A program made the translations under genes and the position numbers. Under the pieces are notes generated by a model, which worked only from the letters and a program-made list of their open reading frames with translations, made no database searches and was not told the DNA's origin. Shown here piece after piece: positions 54,654 through 63,540 of a stretch of DNA of 64,000 bases. Source of the DNA: Phyllobacterium myrsinacearum (lineage in GTDB: Bacteria; Pseudomonadota; Alphaproteobacteria; Rhizobiales; Rhizobiaceae); NCBI RefSeq assembly GCF_002980555.1, contig NZ_PVBT01000004.1, positions 248,001-312,000 of the forward strand, written 5' to 3'. The first letter of the stretch is position 1. Every line of letters starts with the position of its first letter.

Positions 54654-55613
54654 TTAGCGTGCAAGACCTGGGAGCTGGAAAACTTTGTCGTGCGTACCGA
54701 CGAAGACATCGCCGTTGCTGGTAACCCAGCCGCGGAACATACCGTCGGTATTGTATGGCGCGACGATGGAGCCGTCGGCACCCACGGCAACCAGCCCGGC
54801 GCCTGCATTGTGCCGTTTGAGGTCTTCGTGAATGACCTTATCCGAAGCGGTTTTGAGGTCTTCGCCGAGATAGGCCATCCGGCTTGCGATCTCATGGCCG
54901 ACGACATGACGGATGAACACCTCGCCCTTGCCGGTTCCAGATACGGCGCAGACGCCGTCGCGTGCATAGGTGCCCGCGCCGATGATCGGGGAATCGCCGA
55001 TACGGCCATCGGGTTTGTTGTTGTAGCCGCCCGTTGACGTCGCCGCGGCGAGATGACCGGTGGCATCAAGCGCAACCGCGCCGACCGTACCGTGTTTCTC
55101 CGCCTCCTTCGCCGATGCGGACGTGCCCCGGGCCACGTGGGCTTTCATGGCGGCAAGAGCAATGAGGCGGCGTTCGGTCGTGAAATAGGTTTGCGGTTCC
55201 GTGGCCAGTCCAGCCACTTCAGCGAAGCGATCGGCCGCCGGTCCGTTCAAGAGAACAGCATCGCCCTTTTCCATGACCGCACGTGCAGCCTTGATGGGAT
55301 TGCGGATAGCCCTGCTGGCGCAGACAGCACCGGCTGCCAGGCTGGAGCCGTCCATGATGGATGCATCCAGTTCGTGGATACCGTGTTCGTTGAGCGCGGC
55401 GCCATATCCTGCATTGAAATGCGGGCTGTCCTCCATCACCACCACCGCAGCTTCCACTGCGTCGAGCGAGGAACCGCCGGAACTCAGAATTGCCCAGCCG
55501 GCTTTCAGTGCCGATGCCAGATCGGCGCGGGCTCCGGCCCATTCAGCCTCGCTCAGATCAAGTTTGGCCATCACGCCGCAACCGCCGTGAATGGCCAGAG
55601 CTATGTTCGTCAT
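54654..55613 (-). CDS. Isoaspartyl peptidase/L-asparaginase (plant-type Ntn hydrolase)
   Basis: 319 residues with N-terminal IALAIHGGCGVMAK, FNAGYGAALN near residue 70 and the autocleavage site GTVGAVALD with catalytic Thr near 177, followed by SPIIGAGTYA near 208. Autocleaves into two subunits and releases Asp from beta-aspartyl peptides or asparagine. Neighbour of a family 5 receptor, though a strong hairpin lies between; its product cluster suggests use of isoaspartyl dipeptides. Confidence 0.93.
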   Translation of the reverse strand: MTNIALAIHGGCGVMAKLDLSEAEWAGARADLASALKAGWAILSSGGSSLDAVEAAVVVMEDSPHFNAGYGAALNEHGIHELDASIMDGSSLAAGAVCASRAIRNPIKAARAVMEKGDAVLLNGPAADRFAEVAGLATEPQTYFTTERRLIALAAMKAHVARGTSASAKEAEKHGTVGAVALDATGHLAAATSTGGYNNKPDGRIGDSPIIGAGTYARDGVCAVSGTGKGEVFIRHVVGHEIASRMAYLGEDLKTASDKVIHEDLKRHNAGAGLVAVGADGSIVAPYNTDGMFRGWVTSNGDVFVGTHDKVFQLPGLAR

Positions 55614-55641
55614 GTCTGTCTTTCCTGCCTGTGAAACAACA

Positions 55642-55669
55642 AAAGGGCCGGATCGGTATCCGGCCCTTT
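55642..55669 (-). terminator. Rho-independent terminator after the third ABC receptor
   Basis: Perfect 12-base stem: AAAGGGCCGGAT (55642-55653) with ATCCGGCCCTTT (55658-55669), loop CGGT. Reading the minus strand, the hairpin lies just downstream of the receptor gene and is followed by TTGTTGTTT, so it should end receptor transcripts. It may instead attenuate read-through into the isoaspartyl peptidase gene. Confidence 0.75.
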
Positions 55670-55680
55670 CACGTCGATGC

Positions 55681-57261
55681 TTACTGCTGTGCCGGACGGA
55701 TATTCATCGCGAGGGTGTCTTCGTCAGCCCGGGGTGTTAGAACGACCTTGGCTTTCTTCACGGCCCAGGCGCTGAGCTGGGTTGCCAGAGGCAGGTCAGG
55801 GCGATCCGTTGCAACGAGATTATTGGCTTTCTCCAGGAGCACGCGGCGCTTGTCCGTATCCATCTCGGCTCCGGCGTCTTCAATCAGCTTGTCCATCTGC
55901 GGATTGGCATATCCGCGGACATTGAATGCGCCGAGCGATTTTGCCGTGTCATGGGCGTGCATCAGCGACGAAAGCATGTAGTTTGCTTCGCCTGTCAACG
56001 TGCCCCAGCTGGCCATATAGAGTGAATACTCGCCCCGGGTCTTTGCCGGGTTGAACACGGTCGCCGGCACCCCATTGACCTCGGCCGTGATACCAATTGC
56101 GGCTAGCATCTGCGCAACCGTCGGCCCGAGCTCGTTTGGCATGCGATCATTGGCATAGCTGAGCGTGATCTTGAAGCCGTTGGGATAACCCGCGTCCTTC
56201 AGCAATTCCTTGGCGCGCTTCAGATCGAAAGCCGGTGCCTGGAGCGATTTGTCGTAGCCGAAGATATTGGATGTGACCAACTGGGTCGGCACGACAGCCA
56301 TGCCCTCCAGGGCGAATTCGACGATGGTTTGGCGGTCCAGTGCAAGGTCGATGGCTTCGCGCACACGCGGGTCGAGCAGGGGATTCTTGTCAAGCTTCGC
56401 ACCGCTCTTGTCGAAGACCTGCGGGCTTTTCTCGCGGAAATCGAACTCGAGATAGCTGATATAGATGCTCTCGTTCTTGACCACGGCAAGCGATGCATCC
56501 CGTTCAAGCACCGGGACATCCGCCGCGGGCACTTTCGAGATCACATCGACCTGTCCTGCCTTCAACTGGGCAACACGCGCCGCATCATTGGGGATTTCCT
56601 TGCGGATGACGCGATCCCACGGCTGAGCTCCGCCCCAATAGCCGTCGAAGCGCTGGAGAACCAGATCCTGTGTCGGAGCCCAGGAAACGAACTTGTAAGG
56701 GCCGGTGCCGATGGTTGCCTTGCCTGAATTGAAGCCTTCCGCCGCGGTTTCCTGCGTTGAGTAGTTGGCGGCTGCCGTGTGCGAGGTGATGAACAGACGC
56801 ACAAAATCATTCGGCAGAGTGGGCGCGGGGCCTTCCGTCTTGACACGCACGGTGAATGGATCGGCTACCTCCACCGATTTGACCCGGCGCACGAAGATTG
56901 TCGCGGGGTTGGGGCCGGTGACATGGGGGATACGTTCGATGGAGAATTTTACATCTTCCGCGGTGAAGTCCGATCCATCGTGAAATTTGACGCCCTGACG
57001 CAGCTTGAATTCCCAGGTCGTCTGATCGATGGCCGTCCAGCTGAGTGCGAGCGACGGCTCCAGCTCGAGATCGTTGCCCGAGCGGATGAGCGTATCGAAT
57101 ATATGCTTGGTTGCTTCCGCGTTGGCTGCGGTGGCTGTGAAATGCGGATCCATCGAGGCCGGACCGGCCTTGATCGCCATGACAAGGTCGGCGGCGATGG
57201 CATGGCCTGTACCCAGCAGGAGCGCGGTTCCCAATAAGAGGGCTCTCAGTCTTCTTTGCAT
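55681..57261 (-). CDS. Peptide-type ABC substrate-binding protein (third system)
   Basis: 526 residues with a signal peptide (RRLRALLLGTALLLGTGHAI, cleavage near AIA-A) and family 5 body: MAIKAGPASMDPHF, FKLRQGVKFHDGSDFTAEDV near residue 88. Its partners (two permeases and fused ATPase) are divergent at 58796-62336, split by the MarR and creatininase genes. Start has GGGAACAACA upstream. Confidence 0.93.
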   Translation of the reverse strand: MQRRLRALLLGTALLLGTGHAIAADLVMAIKAGPASMDPHFTATAANAEATKHIFDTLIRSGNDLELEPSLALSWTAIDQTTWEFKLRQGVKFHDGSDFTAEDVKFSIERIPHVTGPNPATIFVRRVKSVEVADPFTVRVKTEGPAPTLPNDFVRLFITSHTAAANYSTQETAAEGFNSGKATIGTGPYKFVSWAPTQDLVLQRFDGYWGGAQPWDRVIRKEIPNDAARVAQLKAGQVDVISKVPAADVPVLERDASLAVVKNESIYISYLEFDFREKSPQVFDKSGAKLDKNPLLDPRVREAIDLALDRQTIVEFALEGMAVVPTQLVTSNIFGYDKSLQAPAFDLKRAKELLKDAGYPNGFKITLSYANDRMPNELGPTVAQMLAAIGITAEVNGVPATVFNPAKTRGEYSLYMASWGTLTGEANYMLSSLMHAHDTAKSLGAFNVRGYANPQMDKLIEDAGAEMDTDKRRVLLEKANNLVATDRPDLPLATQLSAWAVKKAKVVLTPRADEDTLAMNIRPAQQ

Positions 57262-57289
57262 TGTTGTTCCCTATTCCAGAGGTTGCTTC

Positions 57290-57859
57290 TTATTCTTCGA
57301 ATGCGGTTGCGTCGGAAGAAATCGTGTCGGGCCAGCCGCGCGAAGCGATGACCATTTTGGCGAGGATGTCGGACAGCATCATGCGTTCGGCGGGGCTGAG
57401 CGCCTCCAGCATCATGCGTTCCCGGTCGATCATCGGTGCCATCTTGGCCTCGACAATCGCGCGGCCTTCCTGCGTCAGGCACAGAACGACGCGGCGAAGA
57501 TCTCCCTGATCCTCCTCGCGCCGGACCAGTTTGAGGCGGTCGAGTTTCTTGGTCGCGCGGCTCAACGTGTTCTTAGGAAAGCCGGAGCCGGCCACCACTT
57601 CCGAAAGCGTTGTTCGGTCCCGCAGAAACAGTGAATACAGCACGACAAATTCGGGGCGCAGCAGGTCATGATCCGCGTTGATCGTGCCGTATACGGGGTT
57701 GTTGTAGTGCAGTGCCAGATAGTTGATGCGGAAGGAAAGCCAGCAGGGGTTCGACCACAGCTTTGCGTAAAGAATATCGCTTTCCGCAATGTTGTCATTC
57801 GGCGCCGTCGTGCGTCCGGCACGGCCCTCCAGCAGCGCGAGATCAATCAGGTTCTGCAT
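57290..57859 (-). CDS. MarR-family transcriptional regulator
   Basis: 189 residues with a MarR winged helix: TTLSEVVAGSGFPKNTLSRA near residue 92, ATKKLDRLKLVRREEDQGD and RRVVLCLTQEGRAIVEA. Start at 57859 after GGGGAG; 57874 is an alternative. It precedes the receptor gene by 28 bases and is divergent from the creatininase-permease operon; two similar palindromes in the region between fit autoregulation and control of both directions. Confidence 0.9.
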   Translation of the reverse strand: MQNLIDLALLEGRAGRTTAPNDNIAESDILYAKLWSNPCWLSFRINYLALHYNNPVYGTINADHDLLRPEFVVLYSLFLRDRTTLSEVVAGSGFPKNTLSRATKKLDRLKLVRREEDQGDLRRVVLCLTQEGRAIVEAKMAPMIDRERMMLEALSPAERMMLSDILAKMVIASRGWPDTISSDATAFEE

Positions 57860-57878
57860 GCGCGCTCCCCGCAATTAA

Positions 57879-57892
57879 GTTCCATTAGGGAC
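57879..57892. promoter_or_regulatory. MarR operator candidate, proximal
   Basis: GTTCCATTAGGGAC, an imperfect 5-4-5 palindrome 20 bases upstream of the MarR start. It agrees with the palindrome at 57932-57945 in 11 of 14 positions; the wider segments form a long inverted repeat. Confidence 0.55.
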
Positions 57893-57931
57893 AAAATATC
57901 TTGCTATCACTGGATGTCAAACGTAATTTTT

Positions 57932-57945
57932 GTACCATTTGGAAC
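57932..57945. promoter_or_regulatory. MarR operator candidate, distal
   Basis: GTACCATTTGGAAC, 5-4-5 palindrome, centre 53 bases (about five helical turns) from the proximal one and 60 bases before the creatininase start. AAGTTCCA at 57877 and TGGAACTT at 57940 are exact inverse copies. Confidence 0.55.
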
Positions 57946-58004
57946 TTGTACACGCATGATCCTTGTGTTTATGCTTGGGGACGAAATCAGCAGGGGTAAG
58001 AGGT

Positions 58005-58712
58005 ATGCGCATAAGTGCGATGAGCTGGAGTCAGGTTGAGGAACGCGTCCGCAGGGACGACCGGTGCATCCTGCCCATTGGCAGCGTGGAGCAGCACGCG
58101 CGGCTGAGTCTCGCGACCGACATGATCCTGGCGGAAAAAGTATCGGTCGATGCGGCTGAGCCGCTCGGCGTTCCGGTTTTCCCGGTCGTGCCCTATGGGC
58201 TTGCTTCAAGTTTCGCCGATTTTCCGGGAACCGTGTCGCTGAGCCTGCGCACCTATGTCGGCGTGATCGAGGATGTCCTTGATAGCCTTTACCATGGCGG
58301 TTTCCGCCGAATCCTCATTGTCAATGGCCATGGCGGTAATACTCCGGCAGGAACGGTTGTTTCCGAATGGCTCAACCGCAATCGTGATGCCAGTGTGAAA
58401 ATGCACGATTGGTGGCGTGCGCCCAAGACCATGGGCAAGGTTCTCGAAATCGACAAGCGCGCATCGCATGCCTCCTGGATGGAAAATTTTCCCTGGACGC
58501 GCCTTCCGGGTGTCGCCCAGCCAGACCATGCACAGGAGCGTGTTGATTTTGGCGCACTTGCCCGCGTCGGCGCCGGCGGCAAGCGGCAGCAGCTGTCTCA
58601 GGGCGAGGGCAATTACCACGGACTGTTTGAACGGCCCGATGCGGACATGCTGGCGGTCTGGGACGTCGCGGTGAAGGAAACGCGGGAAGAGCTGGAAAAC
58701 GGCTGGCATTGA
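58005..58712 (+). CDS. Creatininase-family amidohydrolase
   Basis: 235 residues of the creatininase/FAPy deformylase family. Metal and active-site regions: CILPIGSVEQHARLSLATDM near residue 21 (Glu, His, Asp ligands), VNGHGGNTPAGTV near 105, SHASWMENFPW near 155 with the Glu ligand. Family members hydrolyse cyclic amides (creatinine and others). Start at 58005 after AGAGG; the open frame begins at 57963. Opens the operon of the third transporter. Confidence 0.9.
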   Translation: MRISAMSWSQVEERVRRDDRCILPIGSVEQHARLSLATDMILAEKVSVDAAEPLGVPVFPVVPYGLASSFADFPGTVSLSLRTYVGVIEDVLDSLYHGGFRRILIVNGHGGNTPAGTVVSEWLNRNRDASVKMHDWWRAPKTMGKVLEIDKRASHASWMENFPWTRLPGVAQPDHAQERVDFGALARVGAGGKRQQLSQGEGNYHGLFERPDADMLAVWDVAVKETREELENGWH

Positions 58713-58795
58713 TCGTTGTCACCGGCGGATGCAGGAAAATCCGCCGGTGACAGCCAATTCATACAAGCACGAATGTGCAGGGGAAGGTTAAGCGA

Positions 58796-59770
58796 ATGGT
58801 TGCGTTCATTGTCAGGCGACTATGGCAGGCCGCATTGGTCATGCTCGTCATGTCATTGCTGGTCTTTCTGGGTGTTTTCGTCATCGGGAATCCGGTTGAC
58901 GTACTCATCTCTCCGGATGCAACCCAGGATATCCGCAATCGCGTCATTGCGCAGTACGGCCTCGATCTGCCCATCTGGCAGCAGTATCTGCACTTCGCAA
59001 GCAACCTTCTGCATGGCGATCTGGGCCGTTCATTCGTTTACAACATGCCGGTTTCCCAGCTGATTGCCTCGCGCTTCCCCGCGACGATGGAGCTCGCCGT
59101 CATCGCTGTTCTCCTGGCAAGCCTTATCGGCATACCGCTCGGAATCTATGCGGGGTACAAGCCGGAAAGCTGGACCGCGAAGGTGATCATGGCGCTGTCC
59201 ATTCTCGGCTTCTCGGTTCCCACCTTCTGGATCGGGCTTATGCTCATCATGGTCTTTGCCGTGCAACTGGGCATCATGCCGGCAGGCGGCCGGGGCGAGA
59301 CGGTTTCTGTTTTCGGGATTCCCGTCAGCTTTCTGACATTCGATGGCATGCGCCACCTCATTCTGCCCGCCGTCAACCTGTCCCTGTTCAAGATGTCGAT
59401 GATGATCCGGCTCGCGGCCTCGGGCACGCGGGAGGTCATGCTGACCGATACGATCAAGTTCGCCCGGGCGGCAGGCATCAATGAGTGGACGATCCTGCGC
59501 CGGCACGTGCTGCGGTTGATTTCCATTCCGCTCGTCACCGTATTCGGACTGGAACTGGGCTCGACCATTGCGTTCGCCGTCGTGACCGAGACGATCTATT
59601 CGTGGCCCGGTCTGGGAAAGCTGATCATTGACAGCATCACGTCGTTGGACCGGCCTGTGATGGTGGCCTATCTGATGCTGGTTTCATTGATGTTCATTAC
59701 GATCAACCTGGTTGTCGACCTGGCCTATGCCGTCCTCGATCCGCGTATGCGCCATGGGGGCGGCAAATGA
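58796..59770 (+). CDS. Peptide-type ABC permease, DppB-like (third system)
   Basis: 324 residues: AFIVRRLWQAALVMLVMSLL first helix, DLPIWQQYLHFASNLLHGDLG region, EAA loop LTDTIKFARAAGINEWTILR near residue 217. Start at 58796 after GGGGAAGG; the open frame starts 21 bases earlier. Overlaps the next permease by four bases. Confidence 0.93.
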   Translation: MVAFIVRRLWQAALVMLVMSLLVFLGVFVIGNPVDVLISPDATQDIRNRVIAQYGLDLPIWQQYLHFASNLLHGDLGRSFVYNMPVSQLIASRFPATMELAVIAVLLASLIGIPLGIYAGYKPESWTAKVIMALSILGFSVPTFWIGLMLIMVFAVQLGIMPAGGRGETVSVFGIPVSFLTFDGMRHLILPAVNLSLFKMSMMIRLAASGTREVMLTDTIKFARAAGINEWTILRRHVLRLISIPLVTVFGLELGSTIAFAVVTETIYSWPGLGKLIIDSITSLDRPVMVAYLMLVSLMFITINLVVDLAYAVLDPRMRHGGGK

Positions 59771-60657
59771 CCCTATCCGTCGAAAAAGCCCGTACCTCAT
59801 CCGATTTCTGGGCAGAATTTGTCCGCCATCCCGTTGCTGTCATCGCTGCCGTCATACTGCTCGTTGTCATTGTGCTGGCTGTTTTCGCGCCGCTGATTGC
59901 GCCGCAGGACCCCTATGATCTTTCAAGCCTTGTGATGCGCGATGCACGCAGGGCACCGGGATATATCGGCACCGGCGGATACACCCACATTCTGGGGACC
60001 GACAGCCAGGGCCGCGACCTCTTTTCCGCTATCCTCTACGGCCTGCGCATTTCGCTGGAAATGGGCCTTCTTGCGGGCGCGATCGCGTTTTCAATCGGTG
60101 CACTGGTTGGCTGTACCGCCGCCTATGTGGGCGGCCGTTTTGAAGCCCTTGTGATGCGGCTGGTGGATCTGCAGCTTTCGTTCCCGGCGATCCTGCTCGC
60201 TTTCGTTGTAGCGGCACTCCTTGGGCAGGGCAAGGGGCAGCTGATTGTCGCGCTTGTCTTTTCGCAATATGCCTATTTCGTGCGAACAGCCCATGGCGCC
60301 GCGGCCGTTGAACGGAACAAGGACTATGTCGAGGCGGCTCTGTCCGTGCCCATGAGCGGCTGGTTTGTGGTGACGCGGCATATCCTGCCCAATGCGCTGC
60401 CGCCGCTCATTGTCGTGGCGACCGTTCAGGTGGCAAGCGCCATTTCGCTTGAAGCAACCTTGTCATTTCTCGGGGTCGGCCTGCCGCCCACCGAACCATC
60501 GCTCGGCATGCTGATTTCGGGCGGCTTCCAGTATCTTCTCTCCGGCCGGTACTGGATTTCCATCTATCCCGGCGTGGCGCTCATCGTCCTCATCATGGCA
60601 ATCAACCTTGTCGGTGATCAGGTGCGGAGCCAGCTCAATCCGAGGTTGAAACGATGA
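59767..60657 (+). CDS. Peptide-type ABC permease, DppC-like (third system)
   Basis: 296 residues: VAVIAAVILLVVIVLAVFAP first helix near residue 20, LGTDSQGRDLFSAILYGLR near 77, and EAA region NKDYVEAALSVPMSGWFVVT near 183. Overlaps the fused ATPase by four bases. No odd features. Confidence 0.94.
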   Translation: MTLSVEKARTSSDFWAEFVRHPVAVIAAVILLVVIVLAVFAPLIAPQDPYDLSSLVMRDARRAPGYIGTGGYTHILGTDSQGRDLFSAILYGLRISLEMGLLAGAIAFSIGALVGCTAAYVGGRFEALVMRLVDLQLSFPAILLAFVVAALLGQGKGQLIVALVFSQYAYFVRTAHGAAAVERNKDYVEAALSVPMSGWFVVTRHILPNALPPLIVVATVQVASAISLEATLSFLGVGLPPTEPSLGMLISGGFQYLLSGRYWISIYPGVALIVLIMAINLVGDQVRSQLNPRLKR

Positions 60658-62336
60658 CCGCTCCCCTTCTCGAAGTGACGGATCTCTGCACCTATTTCGA
60701 GGCGCGGACGGGAACCGTGAAATCAGTCGATGGCATCTCGTTCCATCTGGAAAAGGGCGAGATACTGGGTCTAGTGGGCGAGTCAGGTTCGGGCAAGTCC
60801 ATTACCGGCTTTTCCCTGATCGGTCTCATCGACAAGCCGGGTCGTATCGTCAGCGGCTCGATCAAACTCGACGGCCGCGAACTTGTTGGGCTGAGCGAGC
60901 CGGAATTGCGCAAGATCCGCGGCCGGGACATTGCCATGGTCTTCCAGGACCCGATGATGACACTCAATCCGGTCCTGACCATATTGGATCAGATGACCAT
61001 GGCGCTGCAGGCGCATGAGCGGATCTCGGATGCCGATGCGCGTCTTCGCGCGGTCGAGGCGCTGCGAAAGGTTCGCATCGTAGATCCTGAATTGAAGGTG
61101 GATTTTTATCCGCACCAGTTCTCCGGCGGCATGCGCCAGCGCGTCGCCATAGCCATTGCATTGCTGCACCGGCCCAAAATTGTCATTGCCGACGAACCGA
61201 CCACGGCGCTTGACGTGTCGGTCCAGGCGGAAATTCTCGTTGAAGTAAAGTCGCTGGTTGCCGAGCTTGGTATTTCCATGATTTGGATCAGCCATGATCT
61301 GGCAACCGTGGCTTCCATCTCGAAGCGCATCGCCGTGATGAAGGCGGGCAAGATCGTGGAAACGGGTCTTGCTGCTAAGGTCCTGCGCACGCCAAGCCAT
61401 CCCTATACGCAATCTCTGCTTGATGCATTGCCATCGCGGTCAAAGCCCGGCCAGCGGCTGGGTGCAGCTGCCAGCGATCACGACGCCGGAAGCGCGGCAC
61501 ATCCCGTTGCCGCGACGGTCGCCGATCCGTCCTTCGTTGTGATGGCTGGGCTCGTCAAAGTGTTTGAACAAAAGCGTGGTTTCTGGGCGCGGCTGAGCGA
61601 ACGGATTGGTCTGGTCAAATCAAAGAAGCCGGTGCTTGCCGTTGAAAACGTTGATCTGACTATCGCCAAGGGCGAGGCGCTTGGATTGGTCGGTGAATCC
61701 GGTTCTGGCAAATCGACGCTCGGGCGCATTGTTTGCGGCATCTATCAGCCGACCGAAGGCAGGGTGACGCTGAACAACAGCCCGGTGATGTCCGCCGGCC
61801 CGCAGTCGAGAAAGCTGACGACCAATGTCCAGATGATCTTTCAGGATCCCTTTGCATCGCTTGACCCGCGCCGCACGATTGGGCAGTCCATTGCGGAAGG
61901 ACCAATAGCGCATGGCCTGACCAGCAAGGCCGAAGCCCGTTCATATGTGGCGGAGTGGCTGAAGGCCGTCTCGCTCGACCCGGCATTCGCGGATCGCTAT
62001 CCGCATCAATTCTCGGGCGGTCAGCGCCAGCGTATCGCCATCGCCCGCGCCCTGGCCATGCGTCCCGAGGTTATCGTCTGCGACGAACCGGTGGCCTCGC
62101 TCGACGTTTCCATCCAGGCGCAGATTCTCAACCTGCTTTTGCAGTTGCGCAAGGAACTGGGCCTGACGCTGCTGTTCATCAGCCACGACCTCTCTGTCGT
62201 GCGCCATCTGTGTGACCGGGTTGCCGTCATGTATCGCGGCAAGATCGTGGAGGTGGGGACAGCCGAGGAAATATTCGACGCCCCGCAGGAGCCCTATACG
62301 CGCGCGCTCCTCGATGCCATACCAAAGCTTGCCTGA
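60654..62336 (+). CDS. ABC transporter fused double ATPase (third system)
   Basis: 560 residues with two nucleotide-binding domains. Domain 1 (about 5-250): [39 protein letters not shown]. Domain 2 (about 290-545): [39 protein letters not shown]. The linker from about 260 to 295 is Ala/Asp-rich. Energises the permeases for the receptor at 55681-57261. A weak TGCGCC/GGCGCA hairpin follows at 62374-62398. Confidence 0.94.
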   Translation: MTAPLLEVTDLCTYFEARTGTVKSVDGISFHLEKGEILGLVGESGSGKSITGFSLIGLIDKPGRIVSGSIKLDGRELVGLSEPELRKIRGRDIAMVFQDPMMTLNPVLTILDQMTMALQAHERISDADARLRAVEALRKVRIVDPELKVDFYPHQFSGGMRQRVAIAIALLHRPKIVIADEPTTALDVSVQAEILVEVKSLVAELGISMIWISHDLATVASISKRIAVMKAGKIVETGLAAKVLRTPSHPYTQSLLDALPSRSKPGQRLGAAASDHDAGSAAHPVAATVADPSFVVMAGLVKVFEQKRGFWARLSERIGLVKSKKPVLAVENVDLTIAKGEALGLVGESGSGKSTLGRIVCGIYQPTEGRVTLNNSPVMSAGPQSRKLTTNVQMIFQDPFASLDPRRTIGQSIAEGPIAHGLTSKAEARSYVAEWLKAVSLDPAFADRYPHQFSGGQRQRIAIARALAMRPEVIVCDEPVASLDVSIQAQILNLLLQLRKELGLTLLFISHDLSVVRHLCDRVAVMYRGKIVEVGTAEEIFDAPQEPYTRALLDAIPKLA

Positions 62337-62437
62337 TACGCTCACGCATTGATTTGCCAGGGCAGCGTTTCAATGCGCCTTTGCCATCAAACGGCGCAAA
62401 GAAATGCTGGCAATCCGGACAGCTGATGATCCGCTAT

Positions 62438-62467
62438 TTGACTTTTGTCAGATCACGTGAATATTGT
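62438..62467 (+). promoter_or_regulatory. Predicted promoter of the SorC-type regulator
   Basis: TTGACT (62438-62443) and TATTGT (62462-62467) separated by 18 bases, 31 bases ahead of the regulator ATG. No clear operator palindrome beyond this was seen. Confidence 0.4.
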
Positions 62468-62497
62468 CTAATCAACGATATTTTGTGAGGAACTTCA

Positions 62498-63463
62498 ATG
62501 CCTGTCCGGTCCGCCGATCAGATAATCCATAAGGCCGCCTGGCTCTATTATACCCATGGTTTGCGGCAAGACGAGGTGGCCAAGCATCTAGATATTTCCC
62601 GCGCGTCCGTGGCGATGTATCTGCGCCGTGCACGCGAAATTGGCATTGTCACCATCTCTACATCGACGGAATTGTTTTCCGATGACGTGCTTGCGCGTGA
62701 AACCGAGGATGCCCTTGATCTTGAAACCGTATGGATCATTCCGGAAGACAGGCAGGCTTTCAATCCGTCGGTCGAAATGCCCGTGGTTGCTGCCGCAGCG
62801 TTCATAGAGCTGATCAACAAGGGTGATCGTGTCGGCGTGGCCTGGGGGCGGACGGTCTATCATATCGCCGACGTCATGCCTTACGCGGACCTGCAGGGCG
62901 TTGCGGTCGTGCAGCTCTGCGGCAATCTCGGGGCGCCGTATTCCTATCGCCCGGATCAATGCACGACCGAAATTGCCCGCCGGTTGAATGCGGAAGGCAT
63001 CAATCTTTACGCGCCGCTCGTGCTCAGCTCTGAACGTCTGGCGGAGGAGCTGCGCCGGGAGCCGGTCGTGCGGGAGCAGCTATTGGCAATTACGGATTGT
63101 CAATTGGCGCTTTATTCCGTGGGCGGTATCGAAGATGACAGCCATCTGGTGAAATGCGGTGCGATCACCGCGGCGGAAATGCATGCACTCGGGCAGGCTG
63201 GTGCTGCGGGCGTGATTGCCGGGCAACTGATCGACGCAGACGGACAGTGGCTGGACTGCGCCCATAACCGGCGCTGCATTTCTGCAGACCTCGATTCCAT
63301 CCGCAAAATTCCCAAAAGGATGCTCGTGGTTCAGGAGGACAGCAAGTACGAGCCGCTTGTGGCTGCCATCAAGGGCGGGTTCGCGTCCCATCTCATGGTT
63401 ACGGCATCGATGGCGAAACGCCTGCTCAAGCGCGCCAAAGGCGCCGGGCTCAAACACACATAG
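62498..63463 (+). CDS. SorC/DeoR-type sugar-binding transcriptional regulator
   Basis: 321 residues: N-terminal helix-turn-helix (THGLRQDEVAKHLDISRASV near residue 20) and the SorC sugar-phosphate domain (GDRVGVAWGRTVYHIADVM near 108, LYSVGGIEDDSHLVK near 202, GQLIDADGQWLD). Regulates a carbohydrate operon; the aldolase gene 77 bases downstream is the natural target. GGAA ribosome-binding site. Confidence 0.9.
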   Translation: MPVRSADQIIHKAAWLYYTHGLRQDEVAKHLDISRASVAMYLRRAREIGIVTISTSTELFSDDVLARETEDALDLETVWIIPEDRQAFNPSVEMPVVAAAAFIELINKGDRVGVAWGRTVYHIADVMPYADLQGVAVVQLCGNLGAPYSYRPDQCTTEIARRLNAEGINLYAPLVLSSERLAEELRREPVVREQLLAITDCQLALYSVGGIEDDSHLVKCGAITAAEMHALGQAGAAGVIAGQLIDADGQWLDCAHNRRCISADLDSIRKIPKRMLVVQEDSKYEPLVAAIKGGFASHLMVTASMAKRLLKRAKGAGLKHT

Positions 63464-63540
63464 GAACAGTTGGAAACATTGGCGGATCGCCTGACCGGTT
63501 GTCAGGCAGCAGGCCCATTTGCCGGACGGGAGGAGTTCGC

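Noticed and set aside
62374-62398. TGCGCC/GGCGCA hairpin as a terminator
   Set aside because: Only 6 base pairs with a 13-base loop and no T-run.
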